36,361 bases of DNA from Legionellaceae bacterium (GTDB taxonomy: Bacteria > Pseudomonadota > Gammaproteobacteria > Legionellales > Legionellaceae): the NCBI GenBank assembly GCA_029213075.1, contig JARGPO010000094.1:1-36361 (forward strand). Reading direction: 5' to 3'. The notes under the pieces are model-generated. The model searched no databases. It was not told the origin of the DNA and saw only the letters and a list, made by a program, of their open reading frames with translations. The position numbers were made by a program, and so were the translations under genes. Below are positions 8,328 to 16,851 of this stretch, one piece after another (the stretch's first letter is position 1; each line of letters begins with the position of its first letter).

Positions 8328-9098
8328 TTAACCCTTTCCTTTGAGATTTTCTGGTAGTATTTGTTTGAATAAACTTCCCATCTCTAATGGGGCTGGGAAA
8401 ACTATAGTTGATGAGTTGCCACCGGCTGCTATATTCGCTAAAGTTTGAAGGTAGCGAAGCTGCATAGCTTCTGGAGTTGCCGAAAGTATCTTGGCCGCTT
8501 GGAGAAGTTTCTCAGATGCTTGATATTCACCTTCAGCATGAATTACCTTAGCACGACGTTCCCGTTCGGCTTCGGCCTGTTTTGCTATGGCTCTAATCAT
8601 GCTTTCATCTAAATCGACATGCTTGATTTCAACATTAGCCACTTTTATTCCCCAGTCGTCAGTCTGAGCATCAAGAATTTTTTGAATATCTCTGTTTAAA
8701 CTTTCTCGTTCAGCTAGCATTTCATCTAGCTCGTGTTGTCCTAGCACAGATCTGAGGGTTGTTTGGGCTAATTGACTTGTCGCTTCAAGATAGTCATTAA
8801 CCTCAATAATGGCATTTTTAGGCTCTACTACTTTAAAATATAAAACGGCATTGACTCTGACCGATACGTTATCTCGTGAAATTACATCTTGACTTGGTAC
8901 GTCCATTACAATTGTTCGTAGATCAACGCGAACCATTTGTTGTAAAATAGGAATAACAATTATCAAGCCAGGACCCTTTACAAGCCAAAATCTACCTAAC
9001 ATAAAAACAACACCACGTTCATATTCTCTAAGAACTCGTAACATAGAGGCTATTACAATTACTCCTAAACAGATAAAAAAGCTTGAGAATAGAGCCAT
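8328..9098 (-). CDS. Slipin/stomatin-like SPFH (band 7) membrane protein
   Basis: With the ATG at 9098, preceded by GGGAG, the product has 256 residues; the longer reading from TTG at 9116 is less likely. One N-terminal membrane segment ([19 protein letters not shown]) is followed by the SPFH domain: [13 protein letters not shown], the VKGPGL turn, [21 protein letters not shown], and EVKHVDL-type [13 protein letters not shown] helical coiled region ([20 protein letters not shown]) follows. Slipins form ring or cage oligomers in membrane microdomains, usually paired with an NfeD/STOPP protease. No nfeD is adjacent here, although the membrane protease gene sohB lies two genes upstream on the same strand. 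Confidence 0.9.
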   Translation of the reverse strand: MALFSSFFICLGVIVIASMLRVLREYERGVVFMLGRFWLVKGPGLIIVIPILQQMVRVDLRTIVMDVPSQDVISRDNVSVRVNAVLYFKVVEPKNAIIEVNDYLEATSQLAQTTLRSVLGQHELDEMLAERESLNRDIQKILDAQTDDWGIKVANVEIKHVDLDESMIRAIAKQAEAERERRAKVIHAEGEYQASEKLLQAAKILSATPEAMQLRYLQTLANIAAGGNSSTIVFPAPLEMGSLFKQILPENLKGKG

Positions 9099-9272
9099 TT
9101 TGTTCTCCCGTTTCAATAGTATTTATAAAGCAAGTAAAAAAAATTGCATTTGTTTTTCATGTTGTAAATATAGCACAATAGTTTATTTTATGCATTAATA
9201 GATTAAAAGGAAATCATTGGTTTGTTGAAGAGGGGACAAATGTTTTTATGATTTCAATAGAACTATGGTTTG

Positions 9273-10505
9273 TTATTCTATTAGAGGAGTGGCTTCCTCT
9301 TCAAGTTGCACAGCCTCAATTTTATGAAATCTTTGAGTGATTTTTTTAGCAGAGGTATTAACCTCGCTTACATCTTGATGAGCGAGATCTATATGTTTGC
9401 TAAGTTTATCCATTCTTTTTTCAAATCTTTGAAAATCTGCGGCAAGAGATTGAAGGTGTTGTTGAATAATATGTACTTGTTTGCGGGTTGCATCATCTTT
9501 TAATACTGCTTTTGCAGTAGTTAATACCGCCATTAAAGTACTTGGAGATACAAGCCAAACTTTTAACTTTTGTGATAAGGCTATAACTTCTGGATAATTT
9601 GTATGTACTTCAGAAAAGATTGATTCGGCAGGAATAAACATTACAGCGCTGTCGGTTGTTTCATTCGGAATAATATATTTATCAGCAATGTCTTTAATAT
9701 GCTTTTGTAGGTCTTGCCTAAATTGTTGTTCTAGAGACTTTCTTTCTATGGATTGTCTATCCGTATTATAAATCTTTTGGTATGTTTCAAGTGGAAATTT
9801 TGCGTCTATTACTAAGTTTCCACTTGGCTCAGGGAGAAATAAAATGCAATCAGCTCTTTTTTGATTACTTAAAGTGTATTGCAATTTATAATGAGAGCTT
9901 GGGAGCACATTAGCAATTAGAGAGGCAAGCTGCACTTCACCAAAAGCGCCGCGCGCTCGCTTATCGACAAGAATATCTTGCAGACTTACAACATGCTGGG
10001 ATAACTCCGTAATTTTCTTTTGGGCCTCATCAATGATGGCCAGTCTTTTAACTATGTCTATAAAAGTGTTAGAGGTTTTTTCAAATCCTTCAGATAGGCG
10101 ATGATTTACTTGTTGGGTCAGGGAGTGGAGATGTGTGCGTATTTCTTCTGTTAGTGTTTGTAGATGTTTTGTTAGTGAGTCTGCATGGTTTTTAAAACTG
10201 TGACCTATTTGCTCTCTAACATCACCCATTTGTCTTTGAATCGATTCTGTTATAAGAGTTTGCGTAGCTAGTTGACCTTGCGATATTTTTTCTGAGGTTA
10301 TATGTTGTCCTGATTGAATGAACTGTTGAATTTGTAATTCAAGTTTATTCATTTCAATAGTTAATGTTTGTTTAACATTCTCATTGTGTTGCTGAAAATT
10401 AGTTTGCATATCCTTTTGTTGTTTTTTAACGTGACAAAATAACCAGATTTGCCACGCAAACAAAATAACAATAGTACTTAAAGATATTATATTAATAAAC
10501 GACAT
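9273..10505 (-). CDS. rmuC: DNA recombination protein RmuC
   Basis: This 410-residue protein is a little shorter than E. coli RmuC (about 475). It has an N-terminal membrane anchor (IISLSTIVILFAWQIWLFC), then a long coiled coil to about residue 175. The RmuC domain follows, with RARGAFGEVQLASLIANVLP, the LVIDAKFPLETY motif and the AVMFIPAESIFSEV segment. RmuC limits rearrangements between inverted repeats and has a predicted nuclease-like fold. The start is MSFINII with AAGG upstream. It lies 29 bp downstream of sohB on the same strand and may be co-transcribed with it. Its own downstream gap before the slipin gene is about 170 bp. Confidence 0.93.
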   Translation of the reverse strand: MSFINIISLSTIVILFAWQIWLFCHVKKQQKDMQTNFQQHNENVKQTLTIEMNKLELQIQQFIQSGQHITSEKISQGQLATQTLITESIQRQMGDVREQIGHSFKNHADSLTKHLQTLTEEIRTHLHSLTQQVNHRLSEGFEKTSNTFIDIVKRLAIIDEAQKKITELSQHVVSLQDILVDKRARGAFGEVQLASLIANVLPSSHYKLQYTLSNQKRADCILFLPEPSGNLVIDAKFPLETYQKIYNTDRQSIERKSLEQQFRQDLQKHIKDIADKYIIPNETTDSAVMFIPAESIFSEVHTNYPEVIALSQKLKVWLVSPSTLMAVLTTAKAVLKDDATRKQVHIIQQHLQSLAADFQRFEKRMDKLSKHIDLAHQDVSEVNTSAKKITQRFHKIEAVQLEEEATPLIE

Positions 10506-10534
10506 AAGTTAACCTTGATTTATATACACAACCA

Positions 10535-11479
10535 TTATGCAAAAGGGTGAAATAACTTCATTGATGGTTTTAAAATTTTCTCCATGAGACTCTGCTTTGC
10601 ATGAACCTCTACTTTATAAGCTTTAAAGGAACTTAATTGGTTTATAATATATTCATCACTTGTTTGTAGCTCGTCAACTAGACTTAGATCTTTGGCATCT
10701 TTTGCGAGCCAATATTCACCAGTTGCAATTTCGTCAATATTTAACTGAGAGCGGTTCATTAATACGTGCTCTCTAAATATTTTATGGATACCTTCAATAT
10801 CCTCTTGAAATTTTTGTCGGTCTTTGTCGGTATTTTTACCTAACATTGTTAATGTTCTTTTATATTCTCCGGCTGTCATTAATTCAATATCAATATCATT
10901 TTTCTTAAGCCAGCGGTGAAAGTTTGGCATTTGGGCAACCACTCCTATAGAACCTATTATTGCAAAAGGGGCTGCTAGGATTTTATTGGCGACACAAGCC
11001 ATTAAATATCCACCACTTGCAGCAACTTTATCAATACAAACAGTTAAAGGTATTTCTTTATCTCTTATTCGTTGTAATTGCGATGCAGCTAAACCATAGC
11101 CATTAACTGTGCCTCCAGGACTTTCTATTTTGATAACAACTTCATCATTAGGAGTAACAACAGATAAAACTGCAGATACTTCTTCACGAAGAGCATCCAC
11201 TTGCGATGCTTTCATATCTCCTTCAAAATTAATTAGATATAGATTGGCCCGCTCATCATCTTTATTTTTTTTAGCTTTTTTCTTCTTAGGCTTCTTCTTA
11301 AATATAGCCTTTTCCATTTTCTCTTTTAATTCGTCATATTGATCGTTTAAATAAGAAATGGTGATTTTTGGTTTAGGTTTCTTTTTAAGAGAGAAAATTC
11401 CTGCCATGAGAAATAATATTGCAATTACCAAGGTAAATGCTTTTAATACAAAAAGACCATACTGTGCTAAGAATTCCAT
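10535..11479 (-). CDS. sohB: SohB-type membrane serine protease (S49)
   Basis: This 314-residue protein belongs to the S49 (SppA/SohB) peptidases. A single N-terminal membrane segment (residues about 10-30) is followed by a very Lys-rich linker (about 31-75) and the S49 domain: VVIKIESPGGTVNGYG, the nucleophile in KVAASGGYLMAC (Ser155) and the general-base lysine in GEYKRTL (Lys207), a Ser/Lys dyad. The catalytic domain should be periplasmic and degrade membrane-associated peptides. It is first of a same-strand run sohB, rmuC, slipin. The Lys-rich linker is notable but the family is known for charged N-terminal spacers. Confidence 0.93.
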   Translation of the reverse strand: MEFLAQYGLFVLKAFTLVIAILFLMAGIFSLKKKPKPKITISYLNDQYDELKEKMEKAIFKKKPKKKKAKKNKDDERANLYLINFEGDMKASQVDALREEVSAVLSVVTPNDEVVIKIESPGGTVNGYGLAASQLQRIRDKEIPLTVCIDKVAASGGYLMACVANKILAAPFAIIGSIGVVAQMPNFHRWLKKNDIDIELMTAGEYKRTLTMLGKNTDKDRQKFQEDIEGIHKIFREHVLMNRSQLNIDEIATGEYWLAKDAKDLSLVDELQTSDEYIINQLSSFKAYKVEVHAKQSLMEKILKPSMKLFHPFA

Positions 11480-11630
11480 CGCTACTCTACTATTTTAAAA
11501 GAAGTTTATTATCCTTTAAAATTTCTTTTAAATCTACTTAGATATTACATCATTGAAAATGAATAGATTTTTTCTTGATTTTAAAGGTAGAATTTCAGCA
11601 AGCTTGCTGTGACAATAGACATTGTTGGGA

Positions 11631-11655
11631 GATAATATCTAGCTTAGATATTATC
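11631..11655. repeat. Perfect 10-bp stem hairpin in a gene-free gap
   Basis: GATAATATCT, loop AGCTT, AGATATTATC forms a perfect AT-rich hairpin. A 14-bp palindrome, CAGCAAGCTTGCTG, lies 21 bp to the left (11596-11609). Together they sit in the gap between the ankyrin-like gene and sohB (both minus strand), upstream of sohB and downstream of the ankyrin-like gene. No uridine tract follows, so a terminator role is uncertain. Confidence 0.45.
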
Positions 11656-11724
11656 CAAAATGTAATCCTCATGAATAAAGAAGATAAACAACTTGAGACT
11701 TTTAAACATGCATTCTAGCACTGT

Positions 11725-11757
11725 CGGAATAGCAGTTGTAAACAATCTGCCATTCCG
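11725..11757. repeat. Imperfect hairpin, 11-bp arms with one mismatch
   Basis: CGGAATAGCAG (11725-11735) and CTGCCATTCCG (11747-11757) pair with a single A-C mismatch around an 11-base loop. It lies past the stop of the ankyrin-like gene. It could be a weak transcript-end structure or an eroded dispersed palindrome. I see no U-tract. Confidence 0.4.
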
Positions 11758-11778
11758 CAGTAAATATAAATAATATCT

Positions 11779-11877
11779 CTATTGTTTGCTTTCACCGTTG
11801 GATTTAATGATTTTATTATAAAACCATCTTTTAAAAGCACTAAGATTACGACAGTAGATTTCTACAGTTTTATACTG
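11779..11877 (-). other. Coding-like tail in another frame after the ankyrin-like gene
   Basis: Overlapping and following the stop of the ankyrin-like gene (11862), a different minus frame reads QYKTVEIYCRNLSAFKRW, then FYNKIIKSNGESKQ, and stops at 11779-11781. The composition looks like a genuine basic, aromatic C-terminus. A single frameshift near 11875-11880 would fuse it to the ankyrin-like protein. It has no start or ribosome site of its own. Either the annotated C-terminus is truncated by an indel or this is chance. Confidence 0.3.
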
Positions 11878-12698
11878 CTAGTTGGATCCATACTCCCGCT
11901 TGTATCAATGATAGCTCTTGCGGCATCCATATCAGCTTTATAGCGATTGACTAAGATATTAATATCAGTTTTATTTTCCGCTTCTATTGCCCTTGCAAGT
12001 GCAATATCTTTTATGGGGTATTCGTTTTCATCATCATGAGTATATTTTGATAATAGAGGCTTGAGTGTTGTTTGATCTGCTTTAAGCCAGCATAATGTAT
12101 GAAATACACCATATGGTTCCATTTGATTATTGTAAAAAGCCCAGTCTAAAGCCGTAAATCCATTACTACTGCGGCCATTTACATCTGCACCAAACTTGGT
12201 AATTAATAACTCTACGTCTATAACATTTCCCTGATGACCAGCTCTTCTAAGAGCTATATTTTTGTCACTTACTTTATATTTATTCAACAGGATATCAAGC
12301 GTAACCTCACTATTTGGATCTGAATGACTCATCGTAGATGCATATATATCTTGAGAAGTAACTACTCCTTCGGTAGAACCACCTAGAAAAACTGAGTGCG
12401 CAATAAGAGCAGAAGTAGCTCGAATCGTTTTTACTTGATTCATTGCTTTTTTGAATAATTGAAATGCTCGGTTGTTTAGAATATCCAGTTCTACGGAGTT
12501 TACTTCATAAAATATTTTCATCGAATCAGAAACAGTAGTTTTGCCATTTTTATATTGCTCTCTTTCGTGAAATATACCAATAACGCTCTGATAGGTATCT
12601 AAAAATTCCATAACTTCTTTTTCTGAGTTGGTATTAATCACGCTTTCATAAATAGCTTCAGAAGATGTAACCATTGCATTTAAATCATTAATTTTCAT
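11862..12698 (-). CDS. Ankyrin-repeat-like protein
   Basis: This 278-residue protein has no signal peptide or membrane segment. The N-terminal half (about 1-115) is helical and unrecognised. From about 150 it carries degenerate ankyrin-type repeats: NIALRRAGHQGNVIDVELLI, KFGADVNGRSSNGFTALDWAFYNNQ split over two units, and later DIALARAIEAENKTDINIL with YKADMD. Ankyrin repeats mediate protein binding and are common in secreted effectors of intracellular bacteria, but secretion cannot be read from the sequence. It ends SSIKL, and a coding-like tail in another frame follows, so the end may be frameshifted. It stands alone in an orphan region. Confidence 0.7.
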   Translation of the reverse strand: MKINDLNAMVTSSEAIYESVINTNSEKEVMEFLDTYQSVIGIFHEREQYKNGKTTVSDSMKIFYEVNSVELDILNNRAFQLFKKAMNQVKTIRATSALIAHSVFLGGSTEGVVTSQDIYASTMSHSDPNSEVTLDILLNKYKVSDKNIALRRAGHQGNVIDVELLITKFGADVNGRSSNGFTALDWAFYNNQMEPYGVFHTLCWLKADQTTLKPLLSKYTHDDENEYPIKDIALARAIEAENKTDINILVNRYKADMDAARAIIDTSGSMDPTSSIKL

Positions 12699-12889
12699 AT
12701 ATATTCCATATCATTCAATGTGCGCGCCATATTACCGCACCTAGGTTATTATGTAAACATTTGTCTTCTTGTCTAATTTCTTCAAAAAATATATGTAAAA
12801 GAGTTTTTGAAAACTTTAAAGTAAATGTATGTGGTTTTGGTTGACGAGAATACTTTTGGAGGTTTGATTTAGCATGCAAATATTAATTT

Positions 12890-12923
12890 AGGATATCGAA
12901 CTATTAAAATAGCTAGATATCCT
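12890..12923. terminator. Hairpin downstream of the two-TM protein gene
   Basis: AGGATATC (12890-12897) pairs with GATATCCT (12916-12923), and an inner CTAT/ATAG pairing extends it. It lies 18 bp past the stop of the minus-strand gene at 12941. The position fits a transcription end, but no clear uridine run follows, so intrinsic termination is only likely. Confidence 0.4.
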
Positions 12924-12940
12924 CTTATCTATTTGTACAA

Positions 12941-13783
12941 TTATAATTGCTGTGTATTTAAAGCAGATTTGTATTCAACTTCGACTAAATCCGATAGGCT
13001 TTTATCATCAGTATTTTTAGTAAAAAACTTACCTATGACATGAGATTTATCTTGAGAAGTACAGGCTGGTTTCCACTTTAGGTCAGGAGTATCTGTCTTG
13101 TCAACGTATTTATATTCGTCCAATATCATCTTTGGTAGAACACGGTTGCTATCATCAAATGAAGATATTAATGTATTATACATCTTAATGTCTTCGAATG
13201 GGCCAAACATCGCATAAATAACTAAGGGAATAAACAGACTTGTCAAAAATAGAAGCGAAGTAAGTAATAGAGGTATCGAAAGTGTTGCAAGAGCTGCTAT
13301 TAAAGTGCTGAAGGAGATAAGAACAAAAGTGATAGCTACAGCTTGATATATTATCATCAAGTTCCTATTGTTTTTTTCGAGTTTCCGCACTTTATTTTTA
13401 AATTCATCGGAGTTAACAGCCTTATGAATACTCTTTAGCGCTTCTTCTCCAGACATATTCGGTTCTATTTTAATTTGATTTAATAGAATAAATAGTATTT
13501 CACGATTATAATTATAAAATAGATCGGATATTTGTCTATTTAATGGCTTCTTACCTGAGTTTTTTGAGATTAGAATTCTCATGAGAAAAAGATACTTCTC
13601 GTTTATTTTTATCATGTTTTTTAGAGTGAAGAAATCATCCCAAATATGATCACTACCTGCCGTTTTGGTGTTGTTTCGAGTATTGTCTGTAACTCTATTT
13701 AACGCGAGTTGATATGTATTAATTATCTTAATAATATTGTCCGAATGATAAAGGGATTCACCATCTTTTTTTTCAAAGCTCAT
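12941..13783 (-). CDS. Hypothetical protein with two central membrane helices
   Basis: This 280-residue protein is not recognised. The start is well supported by GGAGAG seven bases before the ATG. The N-terminal 140 residues are charged and helical (NNRNLMIIYQ marks the end). Two strongly hydrophobic segments follow at about 141-165 and 167-193, forming a hairpin that would place both ends on the same side of a membrane. The C-terminal 85 residues are polar, with FGPFEDIKMYNTLISSF. A central hydrophobic hairpin between two soluble arms is a layout often seen in membrane-inserting effectors, but also in ordinary inner-membrane proteins. It lies between the ankyrin-like gene and the divergent PEPC-like gene. 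Confidence 0.6.
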   Translation of the reverse strand: MSFEKKDGESLYHSDNIIKIINTYQLALNRVTDNTRNNTKTAGSDHIWDDFFTLKNMIKINEKYLFLMRILISKNSGKKPLNRQISDLFYNYNREILFILLNQIKIEPNMSGEEALKSIHKAVNSDEFKNKVRKLEKNNRNLMIIYQAVAITFVLISFSTLIAALATLSIPLLLTSLLFLTSLFIPLVIYAMFGPFEDIKMYNTLISSFDDSNRVLPKMILDEYKYVDKTDTPDLKWKPACTSQDKSHVIGKFFTKNTDDKSLSDLVEVEYKSALNTQQL

Positions 13784-13942
13784 TATACTCTCCAGGGATA
13801 ACGTAGGTTGGGTTTGGGCAGTAATTTATCACAAAGAGCCTTTGTTGTCAAGTGTTCGCCTTTATGAGGCAACTCGAGTAATTTTCTTGTTCTCGATAAG
13901 CTATTTGGTTTGGGCTATACTAAAGTTATAAAGGGAGGGTAT

Positions 13943-16663
13943 ATGTCGTTAGGTTTTCCTGCTTTAATAGCTAATATGCAAGGACTCAAGATTATTAGTA
14001 GTGTTTTCGATTCTAAAAGAAATGCTAGCAATATAACACCTGATTTTATTACTAAACTTAATTTATTAGAAAAAATTGTTATAAATGAATGTAGAAAATC
14101 TTGTTTACGTCTTGAACAGTCGAGTAATTTGTATGCGATAATTGAAAACCTTCCTAAATATTATAGCGTTGATACCAGATTAAATATGTTAATCAGGATG
14201 CTATCTAACCATATAGCTATGCCAGTTATGACCTCTCATCCAACTAGAGTTATCACTAACTTAGCTATTCAGAGGCTCTATGATATTACTGAAGCAACAA
14301 TTATGCTCGAACAAGATAATTTATCTAAAAAAGAAACTGGTAATTTAAAAAGCACTATAAAGATGAGGGTATTATCTTTAATAGAAGAGCCTGTTATACA
14401 AATAAAAAATCTTACTCCAAAAGAGGAGGCTGAATATACTTTGTATATTTATAAAAAAATTCTTAAATCATTCCCTGATTTTTTTAATAAGCTAGTAGAT
14501 AAGTTTCAAAAAACCCATGGTGGAAGTCATATTGAAATAGCTAGTAAGCTTAAGCCTAGCATAATGTTATCTTTTAGAAATATTTATAGTTGGACGCGAG
14601 GTGATGCCGATGGCAATTATAATGTAACTAGAGAGACAATGGAGCAAACAGTTCCAGCCCAGCAAATAGCTATTATTGAAGTTTATAGAGATAAGTTAAA
14701 TAAAATTCGTACGGAAGCTAAAATATCACATATAAATAGTTCGTTTATAGAAACAATATCCAAGATAGATGCTTACTTAGGAAGGTGTGTTAACTCTATT
14801 AATGCGGGGGTTTGGTTTGATGTGGCTGGTAGTCACGAGGCTGTGCTAAATATTACAGAAAGGCTTGTTGAGTTACAGCAAGATATTCCACTAAAATTGC
14901 AAGAGATGTTAACAGATCTTCGGCACCTAATTGATTTAGCAGAGTTTTTTGGTGGTATGAAAGAGTATGTTCGACAAACTACTTTTCTAAATAGTGAAGT
15001 ATTAGATGATTTAATGGATATTTTAGTTAATCATAATATAGATATTAGAAATCTTGCTAAAAATAAAAATGGTGATTTAAGAAAATATAGCGAGTTAAAT
15101 AGGAATGAAAAGATTTTGCTACATAAAAAAATCAGTTCTAATCCTGCATACTTTGTTTCTTTAAAGCAAAATATCGATAAGTTCAGTAAGTCAACTGTTC
15201 GAGAGCTTGAGCGACTATTCTTTGTTCTTCAACATGCGGATATTTTTCCATTTTATATTTGCTCTGACACAGAAGATAAAATTAATTTTAATGAAGTGCA
15301 GATTTTGTTACGCTTTTCATCATATTTGGATGGGTACTTGCGAATTAGACAGATGAATAATTATCCCATTAACTTTCTGTTTTTATGTGAGAACCCTAAA
15401 GATTTAAGTAATATTTTGAATATTATGAGTGATATATTATCTGATGATCCACTACGTAGGAGAGTCGTTGAAAGTGGATATATTTCATACGTAAGTGGCC
15501 CAAGTGATTTAGGTAAAACAGGTGGTATTGCTACTCATATTTCATTATATCTCGCTCAAATGAATGCTCAGAAGTTGTTAGATGATTTTAAAAATAAGTA
15601 CCCAGAGTTGAAAAATGTACAATTGAGAGTTTTGCATGGTTATGGTGGAGACATGAAGCGTAGAATTGGTGAAGCAGCACTCCAGATGCATTCTACATTT
15701 CAAGGTCGTGATGCATATGATGGTTTAGGAGCTCCTGGTGCTTTTGCAAGTTATGTTCACCGCGTAGCAGGTTCTCCGTCTGCAAGTGAGTGCCTTGTTT
15801 TTGAGATAGAGGAAATACGTAGAAAAAACCCAAGAGCTTTTCAGCAATTATTAGTAATTGAAAAAAAAGCAGTGCAAGGGTTTCAAAAATTTATTAATGG
15901 TTCTGAGTCAGGGGAGTTATTAATTGCACTAACCGATTCAGAAATTGAAAAAAGATTAAATACTAGTTCTCGTGCTGGATCTAAATTATCAACCAAAGAT
16001 ATTACTAAGGTTCGTGCAATTGGTATAACAAACTTGTATATCTATTCTAGAGTTAATTTTGATATTTTTATGAGTGTGGTTGGATGGTTATCCTTGCTTG
16101 ATAAAAATAGTCGTGAGTTTTCTTATTTATTTAAAAACTCAAAGGTGATAAAAGATATAATATATAAAGTAATGTTTTCTATTGCAGTAAGTGATATTCC
16201 TCGAGCTTGGGGAAAGATTAATAATGGTATTATTCCAAGTCGTGAAGAGGTAAAAAATATTTTTAGAGAGTATAAAAATGGAGAAGATAATCATAGGAGC
16301 TTGCAAGAAGTTTTAGCATACATTGATATTAGTTCTTATTTAATCTTAGAAAAGATAATTTTGTTTTTTCCTCAAAATAAGAAAAACAAAATTAACTCCT
16401 ATTTTAAAGATAGAAAGTTTGTTGATAAAAGCTCTAATGATGTTGCTCTTGAGATGATGGATTTACTTGGGGATGATTTTAGTGTTTTAGCCTCACAGAC
16501 CAGAGATTTATTGGTAGATTTTAAACAGCTTACAGATTGTATTGATACATATGAAGAAAATAATAATAAAAAAAACCTGGAAAATGTTATTTTATGTCTG
16601 CGGGGTGGAAGATTAACTGGTGGACCTGACTGTATTGCAAAATTTTTTGGCGATAAATTTTAG
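13943..16663 (+). CDS. Divergent phosphoenolpyruvate carboxylase-like protein
   Basis: The start is the ATG at 13943, preceded by AAGGGAGGG; a longer reading from 13910 lacks a ribosome site. The 906 residues match bacterial PEPC (about 880). PEPC adds bicarbonate to PEP to give oxaloacetate. Family landmarks are present but altered: TSHPTR (His99, for the usual TAHPTE His), SWTRGDADGN (for GGDRDGN), SDLGKTGG (Lys525, for SDSAKD) and LHGYGGDMKRR (His565) where PEPC has HGRGGSIGR. In this last motif the first catalytic-loop Arg (E. coli R581, from memory) is Tyr567, while the second (R587) aligns with Arg573. I infer a PEPC homologue whose activity is doubtful or changed. It is flanked by orphan genes, not by central-metabolism genes. 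Confidence 0.75.
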   Translation: MSLGFPALIANMQGLKIISSVFDSKRNASNITPDFITKLNLLEKIVINECRKSCLRLEQSSNLYAIIENLPKYYSVDTRLNMLIRMLSNHIAMPVMTSHPTRVITNLAIQRLYDITEATIMLEQDNLSKKETGNLKSTIKMRVLSLIEEPVIQIKNLTPKEEAEYTLYIYKKILKSFPDFFNKLVDKFQKTHGGSHIEIASKLKPSIMLSFRNIYSWTRGDADGNYNVTRETMEQTVPAQQIAIIEVYRDKLNKIRTEAKISHINSSFIETISKIDAYLGRCVNSINAGVWFDVAGSHEAVLNITERLVELQQDIPLKLQEMLTDLRHLIDLAEFFGGMKEYVRQTTFLNSEVLDDLMDILVNHNIDIRNLAKNKNGDLRKYSELNRNEKILLHKKISSNPAYFVSLKQNIDKFSKSTVRELERLFFVLQHADIFPFYICSDTEDKINFNEVQILLRFSSYLDGYLRIRQMNNYPINFLFLCENPKDLSNILNIMSDILSDDPLRRRVVESGYISYVSGPSDLGKTGGIATHISLYLAQMNAQKLLDDFKNKYPELKNVQLRVLHGYGGDMKRRIGEAALQMHSTFQGRDAYDGLGAPGAFASYVHRVAGSPSASECLVFEIEEIRRKNPRAFQQLLVIEKKAVQGFQKFINGSESGELLIALTDSEIEKRLNTSSRAGSKLSTKDITKVRAIGITNLYIYSRVNFDIFMSVVGWLSLLDKNSREFSYLFKNSKVIKDIIYKVMFSIAVSDIPRAWGKINNGIIPSREEVKNIFREYKNGEDNHRSLQEVLAYIDISSYLILEKIILFFPQNKKNKINSYFKDRKFVDKSSNDVALEMMDLLGDDFSVLASQTRDLLVDFKQLTDCIDTYEENNNKKNLENVILCLRGGRLTGGPDCIAKFFGDKF

Positions 16664-16752
16664 TCATTTTAAAAGGTACAGATACAGGCTTAAGATCATT
16701 ACGTTATGTCAGCCTTTGCGAAACATCAAGGTAAGTACATCATGGGCGTATT

Positions 16753-16790
16753 GAGATCCTTCAAGAGGCTTTGCCTCTTTCAGGATGACG
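16753..16790. repeat. Palindromic dispersed-repeat element
   Basis: GAGATCCTTCAAGAGG followed by CTTTGCCTCTTTCAGGATGACG folds into a strong hairpin: ATCCT/AGGAT (16756-16760 with 16782-16786) and AAGAGGC/GCCTCTT (16763-16769 with 16773-16779), with a TC/TC mismatch and a TTT loop. The GAGATCCTTC...CAGGATGACG layout resembles the REP-like palindromes scattered in many proteobacterial genomes. It lies between the convergent PEPC-like and parE genes and could also act as a terminator. Confidence 0.6.
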
Positions 16791-16851
16791 GCACTATTTT
16801 GTTGTTGGTAATGTTGAGTGTTGCGATGCACCTTCCAGTCTTATGCTGCTC

